In this document: one piece after another, positions 29,915-38,407 of the stretch
Layout of the letters: each line of letters begins with the position of its first letter
How positions within the stretch are numbered: position 1 is the first letter of the stretch
Origin: Lachnospiraceae bacterium
Lineage (GTDB): Bacteria > Bacillota > Clostridia > Lachnospirales > Lachnospiraceae
NCBI GenBank assembly: GCA_017552985.1
Contig: JAFZNO010000023.1
Span: 1 to 64,000, forward strand
Direction: 5' to 3'
Length of the DNA: 64,000 nucleotides
Made by a program: the position numbers and the translations under genes
Notes under the pieces: generated by a model
The model's input: the letters and a program-made list of their open reading frames with translations, nothing else
The model's database searches: none
Told to the model about the DNA's origin: nothing

Positions 29915-31990
29915 ATGGACGGAAAGAAGGCTTGGAAGCAGCTGTGGCTTGCGTACGGAAAGAAAAAGGACCTTGGGAACGGAAAGTATTTTGAGAACGT
30001 TTGGCTGAAGGGATTTGACGCGGAAGACCGCATGGTCAACAGTGCCCTGCAGGAGCTGAAGCTCGGCGCGGAGGGAATGCTTGGCGTTACGCCGCAGGTA
30101 AAGCAGGTTGAAGTAGCGCCCAACGGCGATAAATGTTTGGCTGAGGCGGCATCAAACGACGATAAATGCGCGGCGGAAGCGCAGCCTGGAGCTGGTGCGG
30201 CGCTTTGCATGGAGAAAAGTGAGAAGCTTTCGCCGGAGAGCTATTCCGTTCAGGAGAATGGCGGAAAGCTGCAGATCCTTGCGGGAGATGAGAAGGGCCT
30301 TTTGTATGGCGTTTTCCACGTGCTTCGCCAGATATCCATGGAGAAGAGCCTGGCTGGGATAGCCGTGACGTGCACGCCGGACAATCCCCTTCGTACCTAC
30401 AATCATTGGGACAACATGGACGGAAGCATTGAGAGAGGCTATTCCGGAAAATCCTTCTTTTTTGAAAATGACGATATTGTCATAAACGACAGAACGAGAG
30501 ACTATGCGCGCCTAATGGCGAGCATTGGAATCAACGGCGTCGTGATCAATAACGTAAACGTAAAGCAGGCTGCCACCTGGCTGATCACGGACCGTTATTT
30601 TGAAAAGGTAGCGCAGCTCTCGGAAATTTTTGCTGATTACGGAATTAAGTTTTTCCTGAGCCTAAACTACGCTGCCACGATCGAACTTGGCGGCATCGAC
30701 AGCGCGGATCCCTTGGATGAGCGCGTGATCGCATGGTGGAAGGAGAAGATGAAGGAGTGCTTTGCAAAGATCCCGAATCTTGGCGGATTCCTTGTGAAGG
30801 CAGACTCCGAAGGACGTCCGGGTCCTTTTACCTATGGCAGAACGCAGGCGGACGGCGCAAACATGCTGGCTGAGGCAGTGAGACCTTACGGCGGCATCAT
30901 CATCTGGAGATGCTTTGTATACAACTGCAGACAGGACTGGCGTGACTACAAGACCGACAGGGCCCGTGCGGGATATGACAACTTTATCCAGATGGACGGC
31001 GATTACGCGGAGAACGTGATCCTGCAGATCAAGAACGGTCCCATGGATTTCCAGATCCGCGAGCCGATCTCTCCTTTGCTTGGCGGCCTTCAGAAGACGA
31101 ATCAGATGCTGGAGGTGCAGGTGGCACAGGAATATACGGGGCATCAGATCGACGTATGCTACCTGATCCCGATGTTCAAGGAAATCCTGGATTTCCACAC
31201 TTATTGTAAGCCCGGCGCCGACACCGTTGCGGACGTGATCAGCGGACGCACCATGGGAAACAAGAATACCGGCATTGCGGCAGTTATCAATACGGGTAAT
31301 GACGAGAACTGGACCGGAAACTATCTGGCGGCAGCAAACCTTTACGGATTTGGACGCCTGGCATTCCAGACCTCCCTCTCCGCTGAGGAGATCCTGGATG
31401 AGTGGATCCCCATGAGCATCTCCTCCGATCCGGAAGTGATCAAGGTTGTGAAGGATATTTTGCTCAGATCCCGCGAAACTTATGAAAAATACACGAGTCC
31501 TCTTGGCATCGGCTGGATGGTGACGCCGCATGATCATTACGGCTGCAGCGTTGACGGCTATGAGTATGACCGTTGGGGTACCTATCACCGTGCGGATCAC
31601 CTCGGCATGGGCGTAGACAGATCGGACAAGGGAACGGGCTATGCACAGCAGTACTATGAGCCCAATGCCTCTGCATATAATTCCATGGAGAGTTGTCCCG
31701 AAGAGCTTCTCCTGTTCTTCCACCACGTGCCCTACACCTATGTGCTGAAGACGGGAAAGACCTTGATCCAGCACATTTACGACAGCCATTTTGAGGGCTA
31801 CGACGAGGCGGAAGGCTTTGCAAAGGCATGGGACGGACTGGAAGGCAAGGTGGACGTACAAGTTTTTGCAAACGTAAAGGAGCGCTTCGGACGTCAGCTC
31901 TATAACGCAAGGGAATGGCGTGACCAAGTGAATACTTATTTCTACCGCAAGAGCGGCATTCCCGACGAGAAGGGCAGAACCATTTATTAA
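29915..31990 (+). CDS. aguA: GH67 alpha-glucuronidase
   Basis: A 691-residue cytoplasmic enzyme that releases 4-O-methylglucuronic acid from xylo-oligosaccharides. ATG 29915 follows AAAAGGAG; the frame from 29831 lacks a site. An N-terminal small domain with GLLYGVFHVLRQI is followed by the barrel with TYNHWDNMDGSIERGYSG. Catalytic residues agree with GH67: Glu299 in KADSEGRPGP as the acid, Asp378 in KNGPMDFQIREP and Glu406 in VAQEYTGHQ, 28 residues apart as in known enzymes. The C-terminal helical domain is complete. An unusual Ala/Asp-rich insertion at about residues 70-105 has no counterpart I know. It heads a run with adenosine deaminase and GH2 genes. Confidence 0.93.
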   Translation: MDGKKAWKQLWLAYGKKKDLGNGKYFENVWLKGFDAEDRMVNSALQELKLGAEGMLGVTPQVKQVEVAPNGDKCLAEAASNDDKCAAEAQPGAGAALCMEKSEKLSPESYSVQENGGKLQILAGDEKGLLYGVFHVLRQISMEKSLAGIAVTCTPDNPLRTYNHWDNMDGSIERGYSGKSFFFENDDIVINDRTRDYARLMASIGINGVVINNVNVKQAATWLITDRYFEKVAQLSEIFADYGIKFFLSLNYAATIELGGIDSADPLDERVIAWWKEKMKECFAKIPNLGGFLVKADSEGRPGPFTYGRTQADGANMLAEAVRPYGGIIIWRCFVYNCRQDWRDYKTDRARAGYDNFIQMDGDYAENVILQIKNGPMDFQIREPISPLLGGLQKTNQMLEVQVAQEYTGHQIDVCYLIPMFKEILDFHTYCKPGADTVADVISGRTMGNKNTGIAAVINTGNDENWTGNYLAAANLYGFGRLAFQTSLSAEEILDEWIPMSISSDPEVIKVVKDILLRSRETYEKYTSPLGIGWMVTPHDHYGCSVDGYEYDRWGTYHRADHLGMGVDRSDKGTGYAQQYYEPNASAYNSMESCPEELLLFFHHVPYTYVLKTGKTLIQHIYDSHFEGYDEAEGFAKAWDGLEGKVDVQVFANVKERFGRQLYNAREWRDQVNTYFYRKSGIPDEKGRTIY

Positions 31991-32025
31991 TTGGGAACTC
32001 CAAAACGACCCGGAGGAAAGAAGCC

Positions 32026-33045
32026 ATGAAACACGTTGACCTTCACTTGCATTTGGATGGGGCCGTGACGGTTGCAATCGCAAGAAAGCTTGCGAAATTG
32101 CAAGGGATCACGCTTCCGGAAAATGATCAGGAGCTGGAAAGGCTTCTGACGGTTCCTGAGGATTGCGAAAGCCTCACGGATTTTCTGAAGTGTTTTGCAT
32201 TGCCGTTGTCCCTCATGCAGACGCGGGAGGGGCTTTCCGAGGCCGTAAGACTTGTGGTGAATGACCTGCAGTCCCAGGGCGTGATCTATGCGGAAATCCG
32301 CTTTGCGCCGCAGCTACATTTGGAGCAGGGCATGACGCAGGAGGAAGCCATACGGGCGGCACTTGAGGGCATAAAGAAAGCCGGAGAATGCATTGACCAT
32401 GCGGCAGAAGGAAACATGGCCGCGCAGATCAAGGTGAACCTGATCCTTTGCGCGATGCGGGGTGACGGAAACGAGTCGGCAAATGAGGAGACGCTAAGGC
32501 TTGCCAAGAAATGGCTTGTGGCGGACGGCGGCGTCGTGGCGATGGATCTCGCCGGCGCGGAAGCGCTGTTTCCCACGGGCAAGTATCGCGAACTGTTTGC
32601 CAAGGCAAAGGAACTTAAGATTCCGTTCACGATCCATGCCGGAGAGGCGGATGGCGCGGAGAGCGTAAAACTCGCCTTGGAATTTGGCGCAAACCGCATT
32701 GGACACGGCGTACGGAGCCAGGAAGATCCGCAGGTCCTGCAGCTCCTGAAAGAGAATCAGATCCCTCTGGAAATGTGTCCCACAAGCAATCGCCAGACCC
32801 ATGCCGTGGAGGACATGTCGAGGTACCCCTTCATGGATTACCTGCAGCATGGCCTAAAGGTTACGCTGAACACGGATGATCCCGGGATTGAAGGGACGAC
32901 CATGGAAGCGGAATACCGTTATATGGAGCAAAGGTTTGGCCTGGATGAGGACGGAAAACGCACGCTCCTTCAAAACGCCGTGGATGCGGCGTTTACCACG
33001 GAGGAAGTAAAGAACTGGATGCGCATGGAACTGGGATTACGTTAG
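32026..33045 (+). CDS. add: Adenosine deaminase
   Basis: A 339-residue cytoplasmic zinc enzyme that converts adenosine or deoxyadenosine to inosine. Zinc ligands are visible in HLHLDG (His7 and His9), in TIHAGE and in LNTDDPG; the catalytic Glu is in HAGEADG, and GHGVR and MCPTSN are family motifs. The start follows GGAGGAAAG. It begins 35 bp after aguA without a terminator. Purine salvage in a glycan operon is unexpected; a gene for nucleoside use from plant or cell debris is one explanation. Confidence 0.95.
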   Translation: MKHVDLHLHLDGAVTVAIARKLAKLQGITLPENDQELERLLTVPEDCESLTDFLKCFALPLSLMQTREGLSEAVRLVVNDLQSQGVIYAEIRFAPQLHLEQGMTQEEAIRAALEGIKKAGECIDHAAEGNMAAQIKVNLILCAMRGDGNESANEETLRLAKKWLVADGGVVAMDLAGAEALFPTGKYRELFAKAKELKIPFTIHAGEADGAESVKLALEFGANRIGHGVRSQEDPQVLQLLKENQIPLEMCPTSNRQTHAVEDMSRYPFMDYLQHGLKVTLNTDDPGIEGTTMEAEYRYMEQRFGLDEDGKRTLLQNAVDAAFTTEEVKNWMRMELGLR

Positions 33046-33046
33046 C

Positions 33047-33075
33047 ACGTGTCAGCAGACGCGTCCCGTGACCCA
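33047..33075 (+). repeat. Dispersed 30-bp element, copy A
   Basis: ACGTGTCAGCAGACGCGTCC followed by CGTGACCCA. A nearly identical copy lies at 63163-63192, and part of the motif forms the terminator at 50719-50759. It can fold as a short hairpin. It lies in the 74-bp spacer between add and the GH2 gene. Confidence 0.65.
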
Positions 33076-33119
33076 AGCATGGTGCATTGATCAAGATACG
33101 GAAAGGAACAAAAGGACGG

Positions 33120-36100
33120 ATGAAAACGAGCGAAAGCAATCTGCAACTTTGGACGGACGGATGGTCTTTTTTGAAGACTCCCCTCGAAACGACGTGGGAG
33201 GAGATGCAAAAACAAAAAAAGAATTTCATACCAGTGGAATTACCACACGACTGGCTGATCTATGACGCTAAAAATTTATATGAGGACAGCTTCGGATGGT
33301 ATCGCAAGAGCTTCGAGAATCCGCTTTCCGAAGGAGAGAGACTGCAGTTTCGCTTTGACGGCGTTTACATGGATTCCACGATCTACGTGAACGGGAAGGC
33401 CGTCATGGACTGGAAGTACGGCTATACGACTTTTACGGCAGACGTGACGGATTATCTGAAAAAGGGCAAGAACGAGATCGTTGTTCTGGTAAGACACCAG
33501 TCCCCCAATTCCAGATGGTATTCCGGCGCGGGCATTTATCGCAACGTATGGATGAAGGTCTGCAAAAAGGCCTGGCTTCCCCTGGACGGCACGTATGCGG
33601 TGATCCGTCCCCAGGGCGAGGAAACCCAGGAGAATCACGCGTTTGACGTGAAGATCAAGACGGAGATCTGCATGCAGGCGGCAAGGGACGGAAGCACGAA
33701 TGCCGGCGGCCTTCGCGCGGAGTACGAGCTGACCCTGGAGACCCCCTTCGAATATACTGAGAAGAAGACGGAGAGTGATCTCCTTTTTGAACATAAATTT
33801 AGCGGTGAGTGGAAGGGCGGAAAATGGAATGCGCACGTCACCGGAAAAGAGACGAAAAAAACATGCGGCGAGGCATGCCTGGAGGCATCTCTCCTTACGG
33901 TAATCGAGGATCCCGCGATCTGGGACGTGAAGGCGCCAAACTGTTATCGCCTGCAGGTTAGGCTTTATGACGGAAAGGAACTTTTGGATTACCAGACCTA
34001 CGTGGTGGGATTCCGAAGCATCGGATTCCAGCCGGATCAGGGACTTTTTCTAAACGGACGCACCGTTAAGGTACACGGCGTCTGCGAGCACCATGATCTG
34101 GGATGTCTTGGCGCGGCCTTTCATGAAAAGGCATTGCAGCGACAGTTTACGATCCTTCGCGAGATGGGCGTGAACGGAATCCGCACGAGTCACAACCCGC
34201 CGGCGCCGGAATTCATGGAGCTGGCTGACCGCATGGGCTTTCTGGTGGACTCCGAGTGTTTCGACATGTGGGAGCGTCCGAAGACGCCGTATGACTACGC
34301 AAGATTCTTTATCGACTGGGCAAAGAAGGACGTGACCAGTTGGGTGCGCCGCGACAGAAATCACCCCAGCGTATTCCTCTGGTCCATCGGAAATGAGATT
34401 TATGACACACACGCGGATAATCACGGGCAGGAAATCACCAGAAGACTCCAGGGATACGTGCTGGAGAACGACCCTGAGGAAAACGCCCGGGTGACCATCG
34501 GCTCCAACTACATGGCCTGGGAGGGTGCGCAGAAGTGTGCGGACATAATAAAGATGGCCGGATATAACTACGGTGAGAGATTGTACGAGGAGCACCACAA
34601 GGAGCATCCCGACTGGATCATTTACGGCAGCGAGACGGCCTCCGTCGTGCAAAGCCGCGGCATATATCACTTCCCACTGTCCCAATCCATTCTGTCGGAC
34701 GAGGACCTGCAGTGTTCGGCCCTTGGCAATTCCTCCACCAGCTGGGGCGCGGAGTGCACGGAGAGAGTGATCACGGATGACCGTGACGCAAAGTTTTGCT
34801 TTGGCCAGTTTATCTGGACGGGATTTGACTACATTGGCGAGCCCACGCCTTATCATACAAAGAATTCCTACTTTGGGCAGATTGACACGGCAGGTTTCCC
34901 TAAGGATCCCTACTACGTATTCAAAGCGGAGTGGACGGACTTTAAGGAAAAGCCCATGGTACACGTCTTCCCCTACTGGGACTTCAATCCCGGTCAGATC
35001 GTTGACGTAAGGGCCTGCACCAATGCGCCGGCAGTGGAGCTTTTCGTAAACGGAAGACGCCAGGGACGGCAATACATAGATCATGAAAAGGGACTGACGC
35101 TTCTTGGCAACTGGCGCGTGCCCTATGAGCCTGGCACCATCACGGCCATCGCGTACGATGAGAACGGCAAGGAAGTAGCCAGGGATGAGAGACGCTCGTT
35201 TGAGGACAGCAAACAGATCTGCCTGACGCCCGATAAATATGAGATGCGTGCGGACGAAAGGGATCTGATCTTCCTGACCATAGAGACGCTGGATGCAAAG
35301 GGACATCCCGTGGAGAACGCGGTGGACCGCGTGACGCTGAAGGTGGATGGTCCTGCAAGGCTGCTTGGCATGGACAACGGCGACAGTACGGATACGGACG
35401 ATTACAAGTCCTTCTCACGCAAGCTCTTTTCCGGTAAGCTTCTTGCCGTGATCGGAACGACGGGTGAGAACGGCATCATCCGCGTTACGGCGTCGGGAGA
35501 AGGTTTGAGGGAAGGACAGGTGCTCTTAGAGGCAGCCGGCGCGTTGCCCAAGGAAGAGAACGCGGAGGGCGTTTGGCTGGAAGACTGCATGAAGCTAAAA
35601 GGTGCAGCCAGGAAGGGAACGGGAAAGAAAGCGGACGATAACGCCGGCGAGGTGACTTACGTACCGACGAGAAAGCTGGAGCTCACGGCAGAGGAAGTGA
35701 AGAGAAAGCTTTCGAAGAGAAAAAAGGCCATGTTCCTGCAGGTGAAGATCTTCCCTGAGACTGCAACGCCAAACCTGATCTGGAAGGTAGTGGATCAGAG
35801 CGGCATCGAGCTTCCGACGGCAAAGATCGAGGAGATCATGATCCAAAGGGCTGGCATCACGGACCAGGCAAACGCAGAAGGTCAGACGGGCCCTGCGGAG
35901 CAGACGGTTACAATGGGTGACGCAGGCACGAACATGCGCATGGCGATGGTGACGGCCCTTGGCGACGGCGACTTTATCGTGCGTTGCATGGCCCAGGAGC
36001 CTGACGGGAAGATCACGGTCATTTCGGAGCTGGATTTCTCGGCGAAGGGCATTGGAACGGCCTTCTTAGATCCTTACGGATTTATTACGGGCGGTCTATA

Positions 36101-36848
36101 TTCCAGGAGTCTTGGCGACATTGGAAATGGGAATGAAAAGGGCTTCTCCTTCGCAAGGGAAGGGGAGAGCGCCGTGTTATTTGAAAACATTGATTTCGGC
36201 GAATATGGTTCCGACGAGATCACGATTCCCATCTTTGCATTGGACGGAAATGAATACTCCGTGGAAATCTGGGAGGGCATGCCGGGTGAGGCAGGAAGTG
36301 AGCTGATCGACGTGCTGAAGTATCAAAAACCTTCCATCTGGAACGAATACCAGGAAGAGACATGGAAGCTACCCAGAAGGATCAAGGGCGTAACGAGCAT
36401 TGGACTTAGGATGAAGGAATTTAAGATCCACGTCAAGGGTTTCTCCTTCCGCAAGATGGAAAAGGCATTTGGCCTTCTGTATGCGGCTGAGGCCACCAGG
36501 GTATACGGAGATGACTTCCAGATCCGTGAAAACTGCGTGGAGGGGATTGGCAACAACGTGACCATGGAATTTGAGAACATGGACTTTGGCGAGGCGGGAA
36601 CCAGCCAGATCGAGATCACCGGATGGACGCCGCTCAAGGTGAATACCATTCACCTTCGCTTTAAGCCGGAGGGCGAGGACGAGGTCGTAGCCCGCATGGT
36701 GGAATTTGCGGGTGCGAAGAAAAATGCGTATGCGACGCAGACGTTTACGTTCCAAAAGATCAGCGGAAAGGGCAGACTGGATCTTGTGTTCCTGCCCGGC
36801 TGTCAATTTAATTTGGAGTCCTTCAGATTCCGGAAAGACGAGGAATAA
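33120..36848 (+). CDS. Large GH2 glycoside hydrolase with C-terminal carbohydrate-binding-like modules
   Basis: A 1242-residue enzyme, probably a beta-galactosidase or beta-glucuronidase type GH2 protein. ATG 33120 follows AAAAGGA; there is no signal peptide, so it is cytoplasmic. Order: sugar-binding jelly roll (residues 1-210, SFGWYRKSFENP, SRWYSGAGIYRNVW), Ig-like domain, and TIM barrel with the acid/base Glu426 in WSIGNEIYD and nucleophile Glu505 in IYGSETASV. A region with DUF4982-type Ig-like strands (WDFNPGQIVDVRACTNAPAV) follows. Two related C-terminal modules have FENIDFGEYGSDEI and FENMDFGEAGTSQI, like CBM6/CBM36-type lectin domains. Binding modules on a cytoplasmic enzyme are odd. 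The substrate may be a xylan side-chain oligosaccharide, given aguA. Confidence 0.9.
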   Translation: MKTSESNLQLWTDGWSFLKTPLETTWEEMQKQKKNFIPVELPHDWLIYDAKNLYEDSFGWYRKSFENPLSEGERLQFRFDGVYMDSTIYVNGKAVMDWKYGYTTFTADVTDYLKKGKNEIVVLVRHQSPNSRWYSGAGIYRNVWMKVCKKAWLPLDGTYAVIRPQGEETQENHAFDVKIKTEICMQAARDGSTNAGGLRAEYELTLETPFEYTEKKTESDLLFEHKFSGEWKGGKWNAHVTGKETKKTCGEACLEASLLTVIEDPAIWDVKAPNCYRLQVRLYDGKELLDYQTYVVGFRSIGFQPDQGLFLNGRTVKVHGVCEHHDLGCLGAAFHEKALQRQFTILREMGVNGIRTSHNPPAPEFMELADRMGFLVDSECFDMWERPKTPYDYARFFIDWAKKDVTSWVRRDRNHPSVFLWSIGNEIYDTHADNHGQEITRRLQGYVLENDPEENARVTIGSNYMAWEGAQKCADIIKMAGYNYGERLYEEHHKEHPDWIIYGSETASVVQSRGIYHFPLSQSILSDEDLQCSALGNSSTSWGAECTERVITDDRDAKFCFGQFIWTGFDYIGEPTPYHTKNSYFGQIDTAGFPKDPYYVFKAEWTDFKEKPMVHVFPYWDFNPGQIVDVRACTNAPAVELFVNGRRQGRQYIDHEKGLTLLGNWRVPYEPGTITAIAYDENGKEVARDERRSFEDSKQICLTPDKYEMRADERDLIFLTIETLDAKGHPVENAVDRVTLKVDGPARLLGMDNGDSTDTDDYKSFSRKLFSGKLLAVIGTTGENGIIRVTASGEGLREGQVLLEAAGALPKEENAEGVWLEDCMKLKGAARKGTGKKADDNAGEVTYVPTRKLELTAEEVKRKLSKRKKAMFLQVKIFPETATPNLIWKVVDQSGIELPTAKIEEIMIQRAGITDQANAEGQTGPAEQTVTMGDAGTNMRMAMVTALGDGDFIVRCMAQEPDGKITVISELDFSAKGIGTAFLDPYGFITGGLYSRSLGDIGNGNEKGFSFAREGESAVLFENIDFGEYGSDEITIPIFALDGNEYSVEIWEGMPGEAGSELIDVLKYQKPSIWNEYQEETWKLPRRIKGVTSIGLRMKEFKIHVKGFSFRKMEKAFGLLYAAEATRVYGDDFQIRENCVEGIGNNVTMEFENMDFGEAGTSQIEITGWTPLKVNTIHLRFKPEGEDEVVARMVEFAGAKKNAYATQTFTFQKISGKGRLDLVFLPGCQFNLESFRFRKDEE

Positions 36849-36854
36849 TTTGTT

Positions 36855-37832
36855 ATGTTACGTTACTTATTACCGGACGTTTCAGAGTCCCTGACGGCCC
36901 TATTGGGCATCCTGTTTGCCTTTGCGGCAACGGTGATCGCCACCGCGAAATTAGGCGATCACCTGCCAAAGGACGGAGGCAGGGAATATGCACATGACGG
37001 AAAGCTTTCCGCAGGAAAGCCAAGGGGCGCCGGCATTATTTTTGTACTGGCCTTTGTGGCCGCAACGCTTTTGTTTTTGCCCCTGCAGGCAGAGCGCATC
37101 ATTTACCTGATCTTGATCGTGATCTGCATGATGACGGGATATCTGGACGACGCGGCAAAGACGCCCTGGGGCGAATACAAAAAAGGCTTCCTGGATCTCT
37201 GCGTGGCTGCCATGGTGGCCTTCACCTACGTGAAATACAATGGCTGTGAAGTGGAACTGGCAATGTTTGGCGTCAGCTTTGAACTGCCGGTATGGCTCTT
37301 CGTGATACTGACCATCGTGCTTGTATGGGCCTCCGTCAACGTGACCAATTGCGCCGACGGCGTGGACGGACTCTCCGGAACGCTTGCGATCATTAGTATC
37401 CTGACCATCTACGTGCTTGATCTTCTGCGTGAGAGGGAAGAGGATTTCGCGCTGATGAATCTAGTCTTCTGCGTGGCGATCCTCGGGTATCTGTGGTTCA
37501 ACGCAACGCCCAGCAAGCTGATGATGGGCGACGCGGGATCCCGTGCCATGGGACTTTTTATCAGCATTGCCATCCTAAAGACGGGGGCGCCGATCCTGTA
37601 CGTTCTCGTGGCGCTGGTACTGATCCTGGACGGCGGACTTGGCCTGATCAAGGTGTCCCTGATCCGGTTTGCAAAGATCCATATCATGAAAAACGTGCGC
37701 ACGCCATTGCATGACCACGTGCGCAAGATTTGGAACTGGTCTAACACGCAGTGCGTATACCGTTTTGCGATCATTCAGATCGTGACAAGTCTCATTGCGA
37801 TCTATGCGGTCGCATGTCAGATGGGACTGTAG
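36855..37832 (+). CDS. MraY-like phospho-MurNAc-pentapeptide transferase
   Basis: A 325-residue polytopic enzyme of the polyprenyl-phosphate sugar-phosphate transferase family. Motifs match MraY: KPRGAGIIF, TGYLDDAAK, NCADGVDGLSG, MGDAGSRAMG and the histidine loop RTPLHDHVRK. MraY makes lipid I by moving phospho-MurNAc-pentapeptide to undecaprenyl phosphate. It starts 6 bp after the GH2 gene and is outside any mur/fts cluster, so it may be a second copy or a relocated one. A WecA-like function is less likely because of the MraY-type loops. Confidence 0.87.
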   Translation: MLRYLLPDVSESLTALLGILFAFAATVIATAKLGDHLPKDGGREYAHDGKLSAGKPRGAGIIFVLAFVAATLLFLPLQAERIIYLILIVICMMTGYLDDAAKTPWGEYKKGFLDLCVAAMVAFTYVKYNGCEVELAMFGVSFELPVWLFVILTIVLVWASVNVTNCADGVDGLSGTLAIISILTIYVLDLLREREEDFALMNLVFCVAILGYLWFNATPSKLMMGDAGSRAMGLFISIAILKTGAPILYVLVALVLILDGGLGLIKVSLIRFAKIHIMKNVRTPLHDHVRKIWNWSNTQCVYRFAIIQIVTSLIAIYAVACQMGL

Positions 37833-37851
37833 AAATGGAGTGTGAAAGAAA

Positions 37852-38355
37852 ATGTATGATGAATTGACGCCGAGTGACGTAAAGAAAATGCAGGAGGAGA
37901 TCGAATACCGCAAGGTAGTGGTGCGACAGCAGGCTTTGGCTGACGTGAAGGAGGCCAGGGCCCACGGGGATCTCTCCGAGAATTTTGAATATCATGCAGC
38001 CAAGAAGGTAAAGAATCAGAATGAGAGCCGGATCCGTTACCTGGAGAGGATGATCAAGACGGCGAAGGTGATCTCCGAGGATTCCGCTGAGGATGAGGTC
38101 GGGATCAACAACACCGTGACGGTGGAGTTCGTGGATGACGGAAGCGTTGAAACTTACAAGATCGTGACGACGGTCCGCGGAAATTCCCTCGAGGGTCTCA
38201 TCAGCAATGAATCGCCCCTTGGCAAGGCGCTCCTTGGAAAGAAGGAGGGGGAGATCGTTCACGTTGAAGTCAATCCCTCCATCGAATATGACGTGAAGAT
38301 CGTCAAGATCGAGAATACCGTGGACGACGGCTCGGACAAGATCCGCAGCTTCTAG
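37852..38355 (+). CDS. greA: Transcription elongation factor GreA/GreB family
   Basis: A 167-residue protein that rescues backtracked RNA polymerase by stimulating transcript cleavage. The N-terminal coiled coil contains the acidic tip region ARAHGDLSENFEYHAAKKVK, which is the family signature. The C-terminal FKBP-like domain ends in SPLGKALLGKKEGE. The start follows GAAAG at close spacing 19 bp after the MraY-like gene. Most bacteria have one greA near lysS or mraY-unrelated genes, so this could be a second copy. Confidence 0.95.
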   Translation: MYDELTPSDVKKMQEEIEYRKVVVRQQALADVKEARAHGDLSENFEYHAAKKVKNQNESRIRYLERMIKTAKVISEDSAEDEVGINNTVTVEFVDDGSVETYKIVTTVRGNSLEGLISNESPLGKALLGKKEGEIVHVEVNPSIEYDVKIVKIENTVDDGSDKIRSF

Positions 38356-38407
38356 GAACGTTGATCGCAGGTGGAATGGCATTAAGAAGAAATGAGGAAA
38401 ACGCAAC

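Noticed and set aside
27845..30210. Long minus-strand reading frames over rtcB and the repeat tracts
   Set aside because: They are shadows of well-supported + strand genes or of low-complexity repeats; the longest is antisense to rtcB, whose motifs are unmistakable, and the others lack ribosome binding sites.
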